Source: Thermoplasmatales archaeon (GTDB lineage Archaea; Thermoplasmatota; Thermoplasmata; Thermoplasmatales; Thermoplasmataceae). Taken from it: a stretch of DNA of 64,000 nucleotides. Each line of letters starts with the position of its first letter. Position 1 is the stretch's first letter. The notes under the pieces are model-generated. The model ran no database searches, was not told where the DNA came from, and saw nothing but the letters and a program-made list of their open reading frames with translations. Of this stretch, positions 25,859 through 34,677 are shown one piece after another. The position numbers and the translations under genes were made by a program. The DNA is taken from contig CP060531.1 in NCBI GenBank assembly GCA_016806715.1, positions 620,001 through 684,000 on the forward strand. Reading direction: 5' to 3'.

Positions 25859-27757
25859 CCCATCCTTTCCGGATATGCTGTGATGAACCTTGACAGCAAC
25901 TCCGCTCCTGTATTGCCCCATTTCAGCACCTGAAACTGTGGCTCTTCCTACTGCCACAAAATTGTCGTTCCCGTCTACGATGAGGGTTTCGTTCAGGGGC
26001 ACGATATCCGGGTCCCATGTCTTGATAAACTTGAAAAAAACATTGAAGCCCTTGGAGTTGAAAGCAGCACTCTCGTTGTCTACCTGAACCCTGAAACTGG
26101 GAAATGGCGAGATATCCCTGAGGATCTTCCCTCCTTCAACATTCAGCGTAAGGAATCCATCGTGTGCCCTCATGGTTGCTATAATCCTGTTTTCAGGAGT
26201 CATTATGTTCCTGATGCGTCCGGTGTTTCTGGACTTGATAATCCTGACGTTATCCGGAAACAATTTTGTCCCGATCCCGATGGAGAACTGGAGATCCGCC
26301 ACCGTCCTTATTTTCTGCAGGTCAAAGTTCCTGGAGGAACTTTCCATTGCATCCTCTTTCTCCGATGCATTTTGAGCATCCGTTTTTCTGCCCTCTGATC
26401 TGAAATCACTGTATTGCCCCCTGGATGCCGAGATCACCTGTTCTACCGGAAACGTTTCATTCAACTCAATGGGTACAGACATGTTTTCCCACCTTATCAT
26501 AATCCTGTGGTCAGTCCTGTTGTACACATTGGAGATGAAGTTCCCGTCCATCCTGCCGGGTTTCCATGTTTCCCCTGCTATTTCTTCTGTCCGGCCTTCC
26601 GGCTGCGTGTTTTCTGAAAAGCGTCTTATCCTCTCCAGCACAGGATGCGAATCCGAATATGAATCAAAGTAGAAGAATGGGGATTTCTTGTAAAGCTCCT
26701 CGTATTTGGCCAGTTCCCTGGACCTTTCCAGTATTCTCCTGAAGGCATTGAAAAGGAACGGATGCGATCTTGCCTTAGACTCGACGTATTGCCACAGGGT
26801 CTGTTCAAAGATCCTCTCCCTTATTTCTGAGACCTCCATGAAAATAGCTGTCAGGTTGTGTCCTGCAATTGCTTTCACCTTCTCCTCCTCTGGGGCGCCA
26901 ATTAATTCCTGGACTGTGTATTTTCCATTCAGGGGGCTCCAGTAAGGGAAAACTGACATGCTCACAAGGTCCCTGGTTCCGTCGGGGAACAGGAGTCGGG
27001 AATTCCTGGCGTATTTTATGTAAGATGCTGAATCGAACATGTCCACGCCGAGGAGGACCGACATTCCCATGAACATGGGATGCCCGCCGCCAAATAGATG
27101 GATTGGCTTATCGAAACTGGAATTCACCTTTGAATCAATTATTATGTCGACAAGCCGGGTGTAATTGTACGATTCAAGCAGCGGTACAACACCTCCGATC
27201 GGGAGATAGGTCGCTTTGCTGCTTCCCATTAGCCTGGCAGACTTTACCCTAAGATCAGGGTATATTGATCCCTGTATTGTTCCGGCCAGCATGCTGCCCT
27301 CATGGTCAGCAATCTCGTTCATCCGCCTGTATGTTTCGTCCACGGCTGCCTCAGCCTCGGCATGGCTGTCCGAAGGCCTTGAGAAGATATCCAGTATCGT
27401 AGCTATATCACTACCTATTTTTCTCTGGAAATCCACTATCTCCACGTTATTGTACTCAATATTCCCGTAAACATAGCTCTGGAATGTCCCGGAATCAGTC
27501 ATAATCGGTCCGTCAAAATTCATGAGGGAGTGTATGCCATTCTTCTCGGCTGCCTCCCTCAGTTTCTCCGTTCTACGGATGATATAGCTGTTTGTTATGA
27601 TTGAATTTGCACCGAGCTTCCTCATTTCATTCGGGGAAATGACGACTATGTTGGGGTTGACCACCGGCATGACCGCTGGAGTTTCTATAATCCCATGCCC
27701 TGTTGAAAACCTGGCTATTCTTGCCAAACCGTCCCTGTGAATCAATTCCATTTCCAC
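25847..27757 (-). CDS. tgtA: Archaeosine tRNA-guanine transglycosylase TgtA, lacking the zinc cysteines
   Basis: 636 residues: a catalytic TIM barrel (about 1-340), linker domains and a C-terminal PUA domain (about 555-630). It exchanges guanine 15 of tRNA for preQ0 on the way to archaeosine. The active-site segments MTDSGTFQ and FGGGHPM...MFDSASY keep the catalytic aspartates. The zinc loop normally read FPCSCPVCSKYT is FPYWSPLNGKYT here (residues 272-278 differ). The protein contains no cysteine at all, although the downstream GHNL histidine remains. It follows ABCE1 by 8 bases and is likely in the same operon. Confidence 0.93.
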   Translation of the reverse strand: MEMELIHRDGLARIARFSTGHGIIETPAVMPVVNPNIVVISPNEMRKLGANSIITNSYIIRRTEKLREAAEKNGIHSLMNFDGPIMTDSGTFQSYVYGNIEYNNVEIVDFQRKIGSDIATILDIFSRPSDSHAEAEAAVDETYRRMNEIADHEGSMLAGTIQGSIYPDLRVKSARLMGSSKATYLPIGGVVPLLESYNYTRLVDIIIDSKVNSSFDKPIHLFGGGHPMFMGMSVLLGVDMFDSASYIKYARNSRLLFPDGTRDLVSMSVFPYWSPLNGKYTVQELIGAPEEEKVKAIAGHNLTAIFMEVSEIRERIFEQTLWQYVESKARSHPFLFNAFRRILERSRELAKYEELYKKSPFFYFDSYSDSHPVLERIRRFSENTQPEGRTEEIAGETWKPGRMDGNFISNVYNRTDHRIMIRWENMSVPIELNETFPVEQVISASRGQYSDFRSEGRKTDAQNASEKEDAMESSSRNFDLQKIRTVADLQFSIGIGTKLFPDNVRIIKSRNTGRIRNIMTPENRIIATMRAHDGFLTLNVEGGKILRDISPFPSFRVQVDNESAAFNSKGFNVFFKFIKTWDPDIVPLNETLIVDGNDNFVAVGRATVSGAEMGQYRSGVAVKVHHSISGKDGSGS

Positions 27758-27764
27758 ACCAGAT

Positions 27765-29537
27765 CTATTCTGAATAATAGTAATTCCCTGAATTTTTCTG
27801 CATCCTGTCGAGGCTGCTTCCCTGCTTGTTTATTCTTGGCCTCTTTGTTACCTGGTCTCTCCTGAAAGTAACGCCGGCATCCTTCAGGAAGATGTTCATG
27901 CCCGTCTTCATGTCTGTGGGGCCAAATGACGTCCCATGGCTGCCCGGTTTGCCGGAGAACACGATGAGTTTGTCCGATATAAGATCAATGAAGTACACAT
28001 CGTGATCCACGACCATGGCACTTTTCCTGTTGTTTTCCATTACCCTGCGTATTATTTTTGCAGCCGCCATCCTGAACGCACTGTCCAGGTGCGCTGATGG
28101 TTCATCCAGCAGGTAGATATCAGCTTCACGCGCCAGAGTTGTCGCGATTGATACCCTCTGGAGCTCACCTCCGGAGAGATCGTTGACGACTGCCTCCATC
28201 AGTTCATTTATCTGCATTGGCCCCATTATCTCGTTCATAATGAATGGGGACGAAAAAGCTTCGGAAGATACTGAAAGGATCAGGTCCCTCACGGTTCCGG
28301 AGAAGTCTGTTGATATGTACTGCGGCTTGTAGGCGACCCTTACTGCTCCAGAAATTGAACCGGTTTCCGGTTTAAGTATCCCGGCAAGCATCTTCACGAA
28401 CGTGGTCTTTCCCAGCGCATTCCTTCCAAGTACCCCAATTGTCTCACCGGTCTTTACATATCCACTGGAAACCTCCAGGCTGAACTCGGCAAGCTTCAGC
28501 GAAAGGTCTGACCATTCCACGAGTTGTATACCCGTCTGTTCAACCTTGTGCGATCTGTCCTGAAACTGGATTTCATAGGGTCTTATCCTGACATTTTCCT
28601 CCCTGAGGTATCCGGCAAGAAATGCATTTATCGCACGGTTTGTGGTCTTCTGCTCCGATATGACTCCATACGCCCCTGGAGAACCGTATACCAGATGTAC
28701 CGTGTCTGCCATCCAGTCCATGAGCGCAAGATCGTGCTCCACGATCATTACCGTCTTCTTCTCCGCCATCTCCTTAACAATAGATGCAACCCTCATCCTG
28801 TCGTTTACGTCCAGATATGATGACATTTCATCGAACAGGTAAATGTCGCCATCCTTGAGCAAAGAAGTTGCTATTGCAAGTTTCTGCAGTTCTCCACCGG
28901 AACACGAGGCAACATCTTTTCCCAGTGACCCCCCCATGTCGAGCATCTGAGCGACTTCGTCCAGCCTCCCTTCAGAATCCCCTCTTTTCAGTATCTCTCC
29001 CAGTGTTCCCTTAACCACTTTAGGTATCAGGTCAACATGCTGGTCCTTGAGTACGACCCTGGTTTTACCGGCATAAAGATCCTTGAAGTAACTGCCCATA
29101 AGTGTCCCTGCATAATGATCTATCACTACATCTTTCGATGCATCCCCGTCATATTTGCCGAAATTTGGAACAGTTATGCCTGCAAGAATTTTCAGCGTTG
29201 TGCTCTTGCCCATTCCATTCTGCCCCAGAAGAGCGGTTACCTTGCCCTTGGAGATTGTTGGCATGGAGTATACCCTGAAACCATTGACGCCATATTGGTG
29301 CACAACGTCACGGTTAAGTTCATCCGGGACCGTGATGATCTTAATTGCACCAAAGGGGCACCGCTTTTGGCATATGCCGCACCCTATGCAAAGGTTTTCA
29401 GTAATGAGAGGCTGACCCTCCGGGTTGGGGAAATCAATTGTCATTATGCCGCTGCGCACAGGAGGACAGTAGTACTGGCATTCATGATTGCATTTCTTTG
29501 GATGGCATTTTTCCTGGTCTAAAATCGCTATATGCAA
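27765..29537 (-). CDS. Ribosome recycling ATPase ABCE1 (Rli1)
   Basis: 590 residues. The N-terminal ferredoxin-like part has eight cysteines for two 4Fe-4S clusters (C11, C16, C20, C24, then CIGCGICxxxCPFG). Two ABC domains follow, with Walker A motifs GQNGMGKST and GRNALGKTT and signature motifs CSGGELQK and LSGGELQR. It splits post-termination and stalled ribosomes with aRF1 or Pelota (also in this window). It sits between an unknown small gene and tgtA with gaps of about 10 bases. Confidence 0.97.
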   Translation of the reverse strand: MHIAILDQEKCHPKKCNHECQYYCPPVRSGIMTIDFPNPEGQPLITENLCIGCGICQKRCPFGAIKIITVPDELNRDVVHQYGVNGFRVYSMPTISKGKVTALLGQNGMGKSTTLKILAGITVPNFGKYDGDASKDVVIDHYAGTLMGSYFKDLYAGKTRVVLKDQHVDLIPKVVKGTLGEILKRGDSEGRLDEVAQMLDMGGSLGKDVASCSGGELQKLAIATSLLKDGDIYLFDEMSSYLDVNDRMRVASIVKEMAEKKTVMIVEHDLALMDWMADTVHLVYGSPGAYGVISEQKTTNRAINAFLAGYLREENVRIRPYEIQFQDRSHKVEQTGIQLVEWSDLSLKLAEFSLEVSSGYVKTGETIGVLGRNALGKTTFVKMLAGILKPETGSISGAVRVAYKPQYISTDFSGTVRDLILSVSSEAFSSPFIMNEIMGPMQINELMEAVVNDLSGGELQRVSIATTLAREADIYLLDEPSAHLDSAFRMAAAKIIRRVMENNRKSAMVVDHDVYFIDLISDKLIVFSGKPGSHGTSFGPTDMKTGMNIFLKDAGVTFRRDQVTKRPRINKQGSSLDRMQKNSGNYYYSE

Positions 29538-29546
29538 ATTTCACAC

Positions 29547-29975
29547 CTAATTTGGTTTCCAGTATTCGTCGGGAATCTCGCTGTATATCTGGAAGTCACT
29601 ATCCTGTGAAATCTTTGTTTCCAGTATCTTCATGGCCGAGAGTTCTATTATTCTGGGTACGTTAAGTATCCAGTAGTGAATCCTCCACTCCCGACCATCG
29701 TAAAGGGTGGTCTCCTCCCTTTCTGTCTGAAGAACACCGATATCCTCCATTGTGTAGAAAGCGTCCCTGTCCTCAGGCTCAAGCATATTGTCGATCACTC
29801 GATCGTTGTATCCAAAAAAGTTTATGAGATGTTCAGCGGCTTCTACTGACTCTTCATGGCTCATTCTTCTGTTCTGAAGACTTAGTCCTTTACTGATAGA
29901 ATCAGCCAACTCATCAAGATTTGTAAAATTTCTTTTTGGTTTGTTGGTTGGTGTATCGGCATTCTTAACCTTCAT
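29547..29975 (-). CDS. Unknown protein upstream of ABCE1
   Basis: 142 residues, soluble, charged. A Lys-rich, probably disordered N-terminus (about 1-18) precedes a compact helical part with LADSISKGLSLQ and HLINFFGYND, and a C-terminal half that resembles a winged helix (FYTMEDIGVLQTEREETTLYDGREWRIHYW is split over 93-122). I do not recognise the family; a small DNA- or ribosome-binding regulator is possible. It ends 9 bases before the ABCE1 ATG, so it heads that operon. Confidence 0.6.
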   Translation of the reverse strand: MKVKNADTPTNKPKRNFTNLDELADSISKGLSLQNRRMSHEESVEAAEHLINFFGYNDRVIDNMLEPEDRDAFYTMEDIGVLQTEREETTLYDGREWRIHYWILNVPRIIELSAMKILETKISQDSDFQIYSEIPDEYWKPN

Positions 29976-30204
29976 TTTATCCTCTTTAAATGATTTTTAT
30001 GCGTCTTACTATATTGAATCAGCGTTAATAAGGTTATCTTAGAATTCACAGATAATGGTTATTTTAGCGCAATTACAGTATATCTTATTGAAAATTTAGG
30101 TGTGAAAGATTCAAAATTTACTGGTACCTGCAAGATATTTTTTTACCTCGAATGGTTACAAAAGGCTAAGAAAAAGTAAACTAAGATCAAGAGAATGACC
30201 CTGC

Positions 30205-31260
30205 ATGGATGTGCTGGCTGTATTTCCCTCAAGAAGCATTGCCCAGATTTCCGGCGAGGGAAAGGAGATAGGAGTTGAAATAGTAGTCAGGAGCGGCACC
30301 GCGCCTAATACTGTGGAAAAATGCAGAAAGATATCAGACCTTGGAAATGGTCTCGATCTTTTTTCCGGCAGCGTAAACATGCAGGAACTCGAACTTCTGA
30401 TATCCCGGATTCCAGGCATGGAACCCTTTTCACGTACCCTGTCAACCGGAATTTTAAACCGGCTCCGCAGGAAGAAATTTGTCCCTGAACTTATGGGCAT
30501 AGTCAACACAACGCCGGATTCTTTCTATCCCGGATCCAGGATATCTCCGGGCGATACTGCAGCGCTGGATGCCATGATAGATGAGAAACCGGACATCATC
30601 GACATTGGAGGCGAGAGCACAAGGCCGGGGAGTTTACCTGTCACTGTTGAAGTAGAGCTGGCGAGGATCAAGCCTGCCATAGAATACGTTTCCAGCTCAA
30701 CCGACATACCCATATCGGTCGACACAACAAAGCCCCGGGTTCTTGAAGGGGTGCTGGACTATAACGTGAAATATGCAAATGACATCAGTGGTTTTGCGGA
30801 CCCTGGGATGGCATTGCTATCCAGTGAACACGATCTCAGGTACATATTGATGCACATGAGGGGAACTCCCGAAAACATGCAACAACTCTCGGTGTATAAA
30901 GACGCAGTCGCAGAAATCATGACCTTCTTCTACGGGAAAGTTGCAGAACTGACGAACTTCGGGCTCAGCCTCGATCAGATTATTGTGGACCCGGGAATAG
31001 GCTTTGCAAAGACTCCTGAGACAAACATTGACCTTGTCAGGCACATTTCCTCGTTGAACATGGGGCTTGACTTACTCGTGGGAACTTCTCGGAAGAGTTT
31101 CATGAAAAAGATATCCGGCACCGAACCCGAAAGAAGGCTTTACGGAACACTTGCGTCTTCAATATACTTAATGGAGCACGGGGTTAACATTTTAAGGCTT
31201 CACGATGTATCAGCGAATCGAGAAGCCCTGAAAAACTACAGCATGATTTCTGGTTACTGA
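30205..31260 (+). CDS. folP: Dihydropteroate synthase with N-terminal extension
   Basis: 351 residues. The DHPS barrel (about 95-345) shows GIVNTTPDSF, DIGGESTRPGS, DPGIGFAKT and the LVGTSRKSF loop. It joins p-aminobenzoate to dihydropterin pyrophosphate. The first about 95 residues are an extra domain with alternating strands and helices and no motif I recognise. The ATG at 30205 lies in good coding context, so the extension is probably real. The stop overlaps that of convergent fur by 7 bases. Confidence 0.9.
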   Translation: MDVLAVFPSRSIAQISGEGKEIGVEIVVRSGTAPNTVEKCRKISDLGNGLDLFSGSVNMQELELLISRIPGMEPFSRTLSTGILNRLRRKKFVPELMGIVNTTPDSFYPGSRISPGDTAALDAMIDEKPDIIDIGGESTRPGSLPVTVEVELARIKPAIEYVSSSTDIPISVDTTKPRVLEGVLDYNVKYANDISGFADPGMALLSSEHDLRYILMHMRGTPENMQQLSVYKDAVAEIMTFFYGKVAELTNFGLSLDQIIVDPGIGFAKTPETNIDLVRHISSLNMGLDLLVGTSRKSFMKKISGTEPERRLYGTLASSIYLMEHGVNILRLHDVSANREALKNYSMISGY

Positions 31261-31682
31261 TGATCCAGTGATTCTTTCCTTGCGCAATCTGAACATAGCC
31301 CGGACATTATTAGAGTCGCACTCTCGACTTTCCTGTCTCCAAGCAGTTCCGATGTTTTGATACTCTCCGGGTCAAGCTGGACGTCCTCTATCTTCCCGCA
31401 TTTCCTGCACACAAGATTTCCATGGAACTCAAGGTTCGTCTCAAACCATGTCTGTCCGTCAGCTTCAAAAGACGTAATGGCTCCAGAATTCTTCAGAACT
31501 CTTAGCACATTATATACTGTTGCCTGCGTTATGGTTGTTTCGACCTTCTTTACATTCCTGTACACATCTTCGGCAGTGAAATGGCCCGGCTGGCGATTCA
31601 GGTAATCAATCACGCCGATCCTCTGAGGTGTTATTTTATACTTGGATTTCTTCAGAGACTGTATATATTCCTCTTTCTTCAT
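31254..31682 (-). CDS. Fur-family transcriptional regulator (Fur/PerR-like)
   Basis: 142 residues with an N-terminal winged helix (TPQRIGVIDYLN, FTAEDVYRNVKK) and a C-terminal dimerisation domain carrying the structural zinc cysteine pairs CRKC and CSDC. Fur-family proteins sense iron, zinc or peroxide; the metal specificity cannot be fixed from the sequence. It is divergent from cbiA over about 145 bases, a likely control region. Confidence 0.92.
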   Translation of the reverse strand: MKKEEYIQSLKKSKYKITPQRIGVIDYLNRQPGHFTAEDVYRNVKKVETTITQATVYNVLRVLKNSGAITSFEADGQTWFETNLEFHGNLVCRKCGKIEDVQLDPESIKTSELLGDRKVESATLIMSGLCSDCARKESLDHQ

Positions 31683-31827
31683 TTTGAATGTATTTTGGTA
31701 AACCTAATAAGCTTTATCACTTAATAGTAAGGTGCGTTTGTTTAACTGGAATAAATAGATTGCCTTTCAGCGCTATTTTCAAATATCCCGCGCAAATTCC
31801 ATACAGAATGGTTCAAAAGTGGGTGGC

Positions 31828-33102
31828 ATGAAACTTTTTGGAATAACAGCACCTTCAACAGGGTCTGGGAAAACCAGCGTTACACTTGGAATCCTGAGCA
31901 ACCTTAAAAATGCCACTTCCTTCAAGATCGGGCCTGACTACATCGACCCGATGCTCTCTTCTTCCATAACGGGAAATCAGACACACAACCTGGACAGGTG
32001 GATACAGGGAAGGCATTTCAGGAAAGCTCTTGAACTTGCCTCGTCTAAGTTCGATTATGGAGTTGTGGAAGGTGTGATGGGCCTGCATGATTCAGGCATG
32101 GACATGGACCTCAGCACATATTTCTATTTCAGGGCGCTGAAGATTCCATATATACTGGTAATTGATGTTTCAAAACTCGCCGAATCAGCTTATTACATGG
32201 CTTCAGGTTTTTTAGGAAAGTTAGCACTAGGAGTTATCATCAACAACTACTATTCAGAGAAGCACCTCCAGATGGTTTCAAAACCTTTCCTGGAACACAA
32301 CGTGAAGATTATCGGTGCCATCCCGCACAGTGAAGACTTATCCATACCCGAAAGGCACCTGGGACTGTTCATGGTAAACGAGGTAGAAAATCTTTCTGGC
32401 AAGGCAAGGGAGATTGGAAGGCATATCAACATGGACTTCCTTGACAGTGTGCCTGACGTCCATTATCCTGTACTTAAAAGCGAAATACCGGAAAAGGGTT
32501 CGTCCAGCATCTGGATTGCACGGGATGGCGCTTTCAGTTTTTACTACGGATCAACCATGGAATTCCTAGAAAGACTGGGGGAGATAAACTACTTCTCCCC
32601 TGTCAGCGGTGAAGTACCGGAAAATCCTGATTTTGTTTATTTTGGAGGAGGGTACCCGGAACTATATGCAAAAAGCCTTTCAGAGGCATCCAAACTTCGA
32701 TCAAGCATCCGGGATGTTTCAGAATCCGGCATACCTGTGATTGGAGAATGCGGAGGATTGATGTATCTTGAGAGCAACCTCAGTGTTGAAGGAAGGGACT
32801 ACGCAATGTCCGGGGTTTTTAGCGGATCTGCGGAGATGACCGGCCATCTCACCCTTGGATACACGGAACTTTATGTTGTGAAGGACAACCCCCTGTTCAG
32901 TATGGGGGAAACAGTGTATGGTCACGAGTACCACTACAGCAACATATCGGACAGCACCGAGAAGACGATGAAAAATCTTAGGGGAAGAGGAATAGACGGC
33001 ATGGACGGCATGGTTTCCCGTAACACACTGGGGTCTTACACCCACATTGATTTCCTTAGGTACGGGAAGAGGGTCAGGAAACTTGTCAAACCTCGGTTAT
33101 GA
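31828..33102 (+). CDS. cbiA: Cobyrinate a,c-diamide synthase
   Basis: 424 residues from ATG 31828 (GTG 31819 possible). An N-terminal P-loop ATPase (APSTGSGKTSV) with FKIGPDYIDP and GVMGLHDSG, and a C-terminal class I glutamine amidotransferase part with GECGGLMYL containing the nucleophile cysteine. It amidates the a and c side chains of cobyrinate in B12 synthesis or salvage. No other cobalamin gene is in the window, but a B12-binding-type radical SAM enzyme is at 13259-14938. Divergent from fur. Confidence 0.9.
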   Translation: MKLFGITAPSTGSGKTSVTLGILSNLKNATSFKIGPDYIDPMLSSSITGNQTHNLDRWIQGRHFRKALELASSKFDYGVVEGVMGLHDSGMDMDLSTYFYFRALKIPYILVIDVSKLAESAYYMASGFLGKLALGVIINNYYSEKHLQMVSKPFLEHNVKIIGAIPHSEDLSIPERHLGLFMVNEVENLSGKAREIGRHINMDFLDSVPDVHYPVLKSEIPEKGSSSIWIARDGAFSFYYGSTMEFLERLGEINYFSPVSGEVPENPDFVYFGGGYPELYAKSLSEASKLRSSIRDVSESGIPVIGECGGLMYLESNLSVEGRDYAMSGVFSGSAEMTGHLTLGYTELYVVKDNPLFSMGETVYGHEYHYSNISDSTEKTMKNLRGRGIDGMDGMVSRNTLGSYTHIDFLRYGKRVRKLVKPRL

Positions 33103-34456
33103 ATGCCAGATATGCAAGGTAGCTTTCATAAAGATCCTTCTTGCTGAGCAGTTCACATGGTGAGTGCATCCCCAGTACGGGTGGGCCCGCGTCTATGACC
33201 GGTATTCCATACCTGGCTATGTCCTGTGCCACTGTTCCTCCTCCCCCGGCATCAACCTTCCCCATGGTACCGAACTGGTATTTCACGCCCTTATCCGAGA
33301 AAATTTTTCGAATGTGCGCAACGTACTCTGATGGTGCTTCTGATCCGGAGTACTTTCCACCGTATCCCGTATATTTTGCAACCACAATTCCCCTTCCCAT
33401 CCTGGCTGCGTTATGATCGTCATGAACGTCCTTGAAACTGGGGTCCATTGCCGAATCCACATCAGCGCTGATTGCCCTGCTGTTCTTTAGCACACGGTAG
33501 AAATCAGACATGGTGTAATCCGGCCCGACTCTCCTGAGTATAGAATGAATGGTCGATTCTATCATGTTGCTCATTGATCCTGAGATGCCAAACCCGCCTA
33601 TTTCTTCCTTGTCGTAAAAAATTGCGAGTGAACTGTACCGGGAACCGCTATTTTCCAGCAAAGCCCTGAAAGTCGCGAAAGCTGATGCCCTGTCGTCGTG
33701 CCCATAACCAGCAATAATCGAGTTATCAAAACCGCTGTATCTCGGGCCGAAAGCCGGTACCAGACTGAGGTCGGCAGAGGCAAGATCCTCCTCTTCCAAC
33801 CCGTATTTCTGCTTCAACAGCGATAGTACATTTGACTTTACAGGCTCCTTGTCGGCATTGCCAGCGAATGTGCCTACGATCAGGTTCATCTCTTCTGCTT
33901 CAACTCCGTCTTTCAGCTCGCGCTTGAACTGTTTATCGGCAAGGTGAGGCAGGAGGTCTGGCATTACGAACACAGGCTCTGAGCGTTTATCTCCCAGCCG
34001 GATCCCAATGACCTCTCCTGATTTCAGCACAGCCTGACCATGAATTGCCAGAGGCACGTTAACCCACTGGTATTTCTTGATACCACCGTAATACTGGGTC
34101 TTCATCAGCGCTATACCCGTGTCAGAATCCTCATATAATGGCCTGGGTTTCAGATCTACCCTAGGGGAATCTATGTGAGACGCCAGAATCCGGAATCCGT
34201 CGTTGAAAACGTCCTTCCCGATGGTGCCGGCAATCAGGGCCCTGTTCCCAAGCTCCTGAAAGAAAAAAGACCCGAAGGGTAGTGTGGTGAATTCCTCCAG
34301 GTTCTTGTATCGGAATGCCTTCAGCTTTTCCTTGAGATAAACAACCACCTCGGATTCAGTCTTGCAGTTCTCAATGAAATCTATATATGAATCGGAAAAA
34401 CCTTCAATCTTTTCCTCTATTGTTATTTTACCGCTTTCTCCCTCATCCTCAAGCAT
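33086..34456 (-). CDS. M18-family aminopeptidase
   Basis: 456 residues. Zinc-peptidase motifs are in order: SHIDSPRVDLKP with the first metal histidine, DKEEIG with the catalytic and metal acids, SADVDSAMDP, and GPPVLGMHSPCELLSKKDL near the C-terminus. M18 enzymes remove N-terminal acidic or other residues from peptides and are usually cytosolic dodecamers. GTG 34462 is an alternative start. The 3' end overlaps that of cbiA by 17 bases in convergent orientation. Confidence 0.92.
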   Translation of the reverse strand: MLEDEGESGKITIEEKIEGFSDSYIDFIENCKTESEVVVYLKEKLKAFRYKNLEEFTTLPFGSFFFQELGNRALIAGTIGKDVFNDGFRILASHIDSPRVDLKPRPLYEDSDTGIALMKTQYYGGIKKYQWVNVPLAIHGQAVLKSGEVIGIRLGDKRSEPVFVMPDLLPHLADKQFKRELKDGVEAEEMNLIVGTFAGNADKEPVKSNVLSLLKQKYGLEEEDLASADLSLVPAFGPRYSGFDNSIIAGYGHDDRASAFATFRALLENSGSRYSSLAIFYDKEEIGGFGISGSMSNMIESTIHSILRRVGPDYTMSDFYRVLKNSRAISADVDSAMDPSFKDVHDDHNAARMGRGIVVAKYTGYGGKYSGSEAPSEYVAHIRKIFSDKGVKYQFGTMGKVDAGGGGTVAQDIARYGIPVIDAGPPVLGMHSPCELLSKKDLYESYLAYLAFITEV

Positions 34457-34648
34457 AGCCACAATACATCATCTTTGGAAGTATTAATATTTCTCAATAC
34501 TTATTTATGTATGCTGCAAAGTACGTTATAAAATCCGTAAAGTTGTACTCTAAACCGCCAATTACAGGCGAATCTTTGCCGGCAGGCAATCCTTTGATAT
34601 CGGTGTGGAAGGCATGTACTGCCGGAAGAGATTAGGTGATATCCAACT

Positions 34649-34655
34649 CTTAATA
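34649..34655 (+). promoter_or_regulatory. TATA-like element for hisS
   Basis: CTTAATA is centred about 26 bases before the hisS ATG at 34678, with no Shine-Dalgarno between, as expected for a leaderless mRNA. Confidence 0.4.
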
Positions 34656-34677
34656 ACCACTAATCCATGCAGAAATA

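Noticed and set aside
28460-28480. TCCACTGGAAAC, resembling an archaeal origin-recognition box
   Set aside because: Single copy inside the ABCE1 coding region; no cluster of such boxes near orc1/cdc6.
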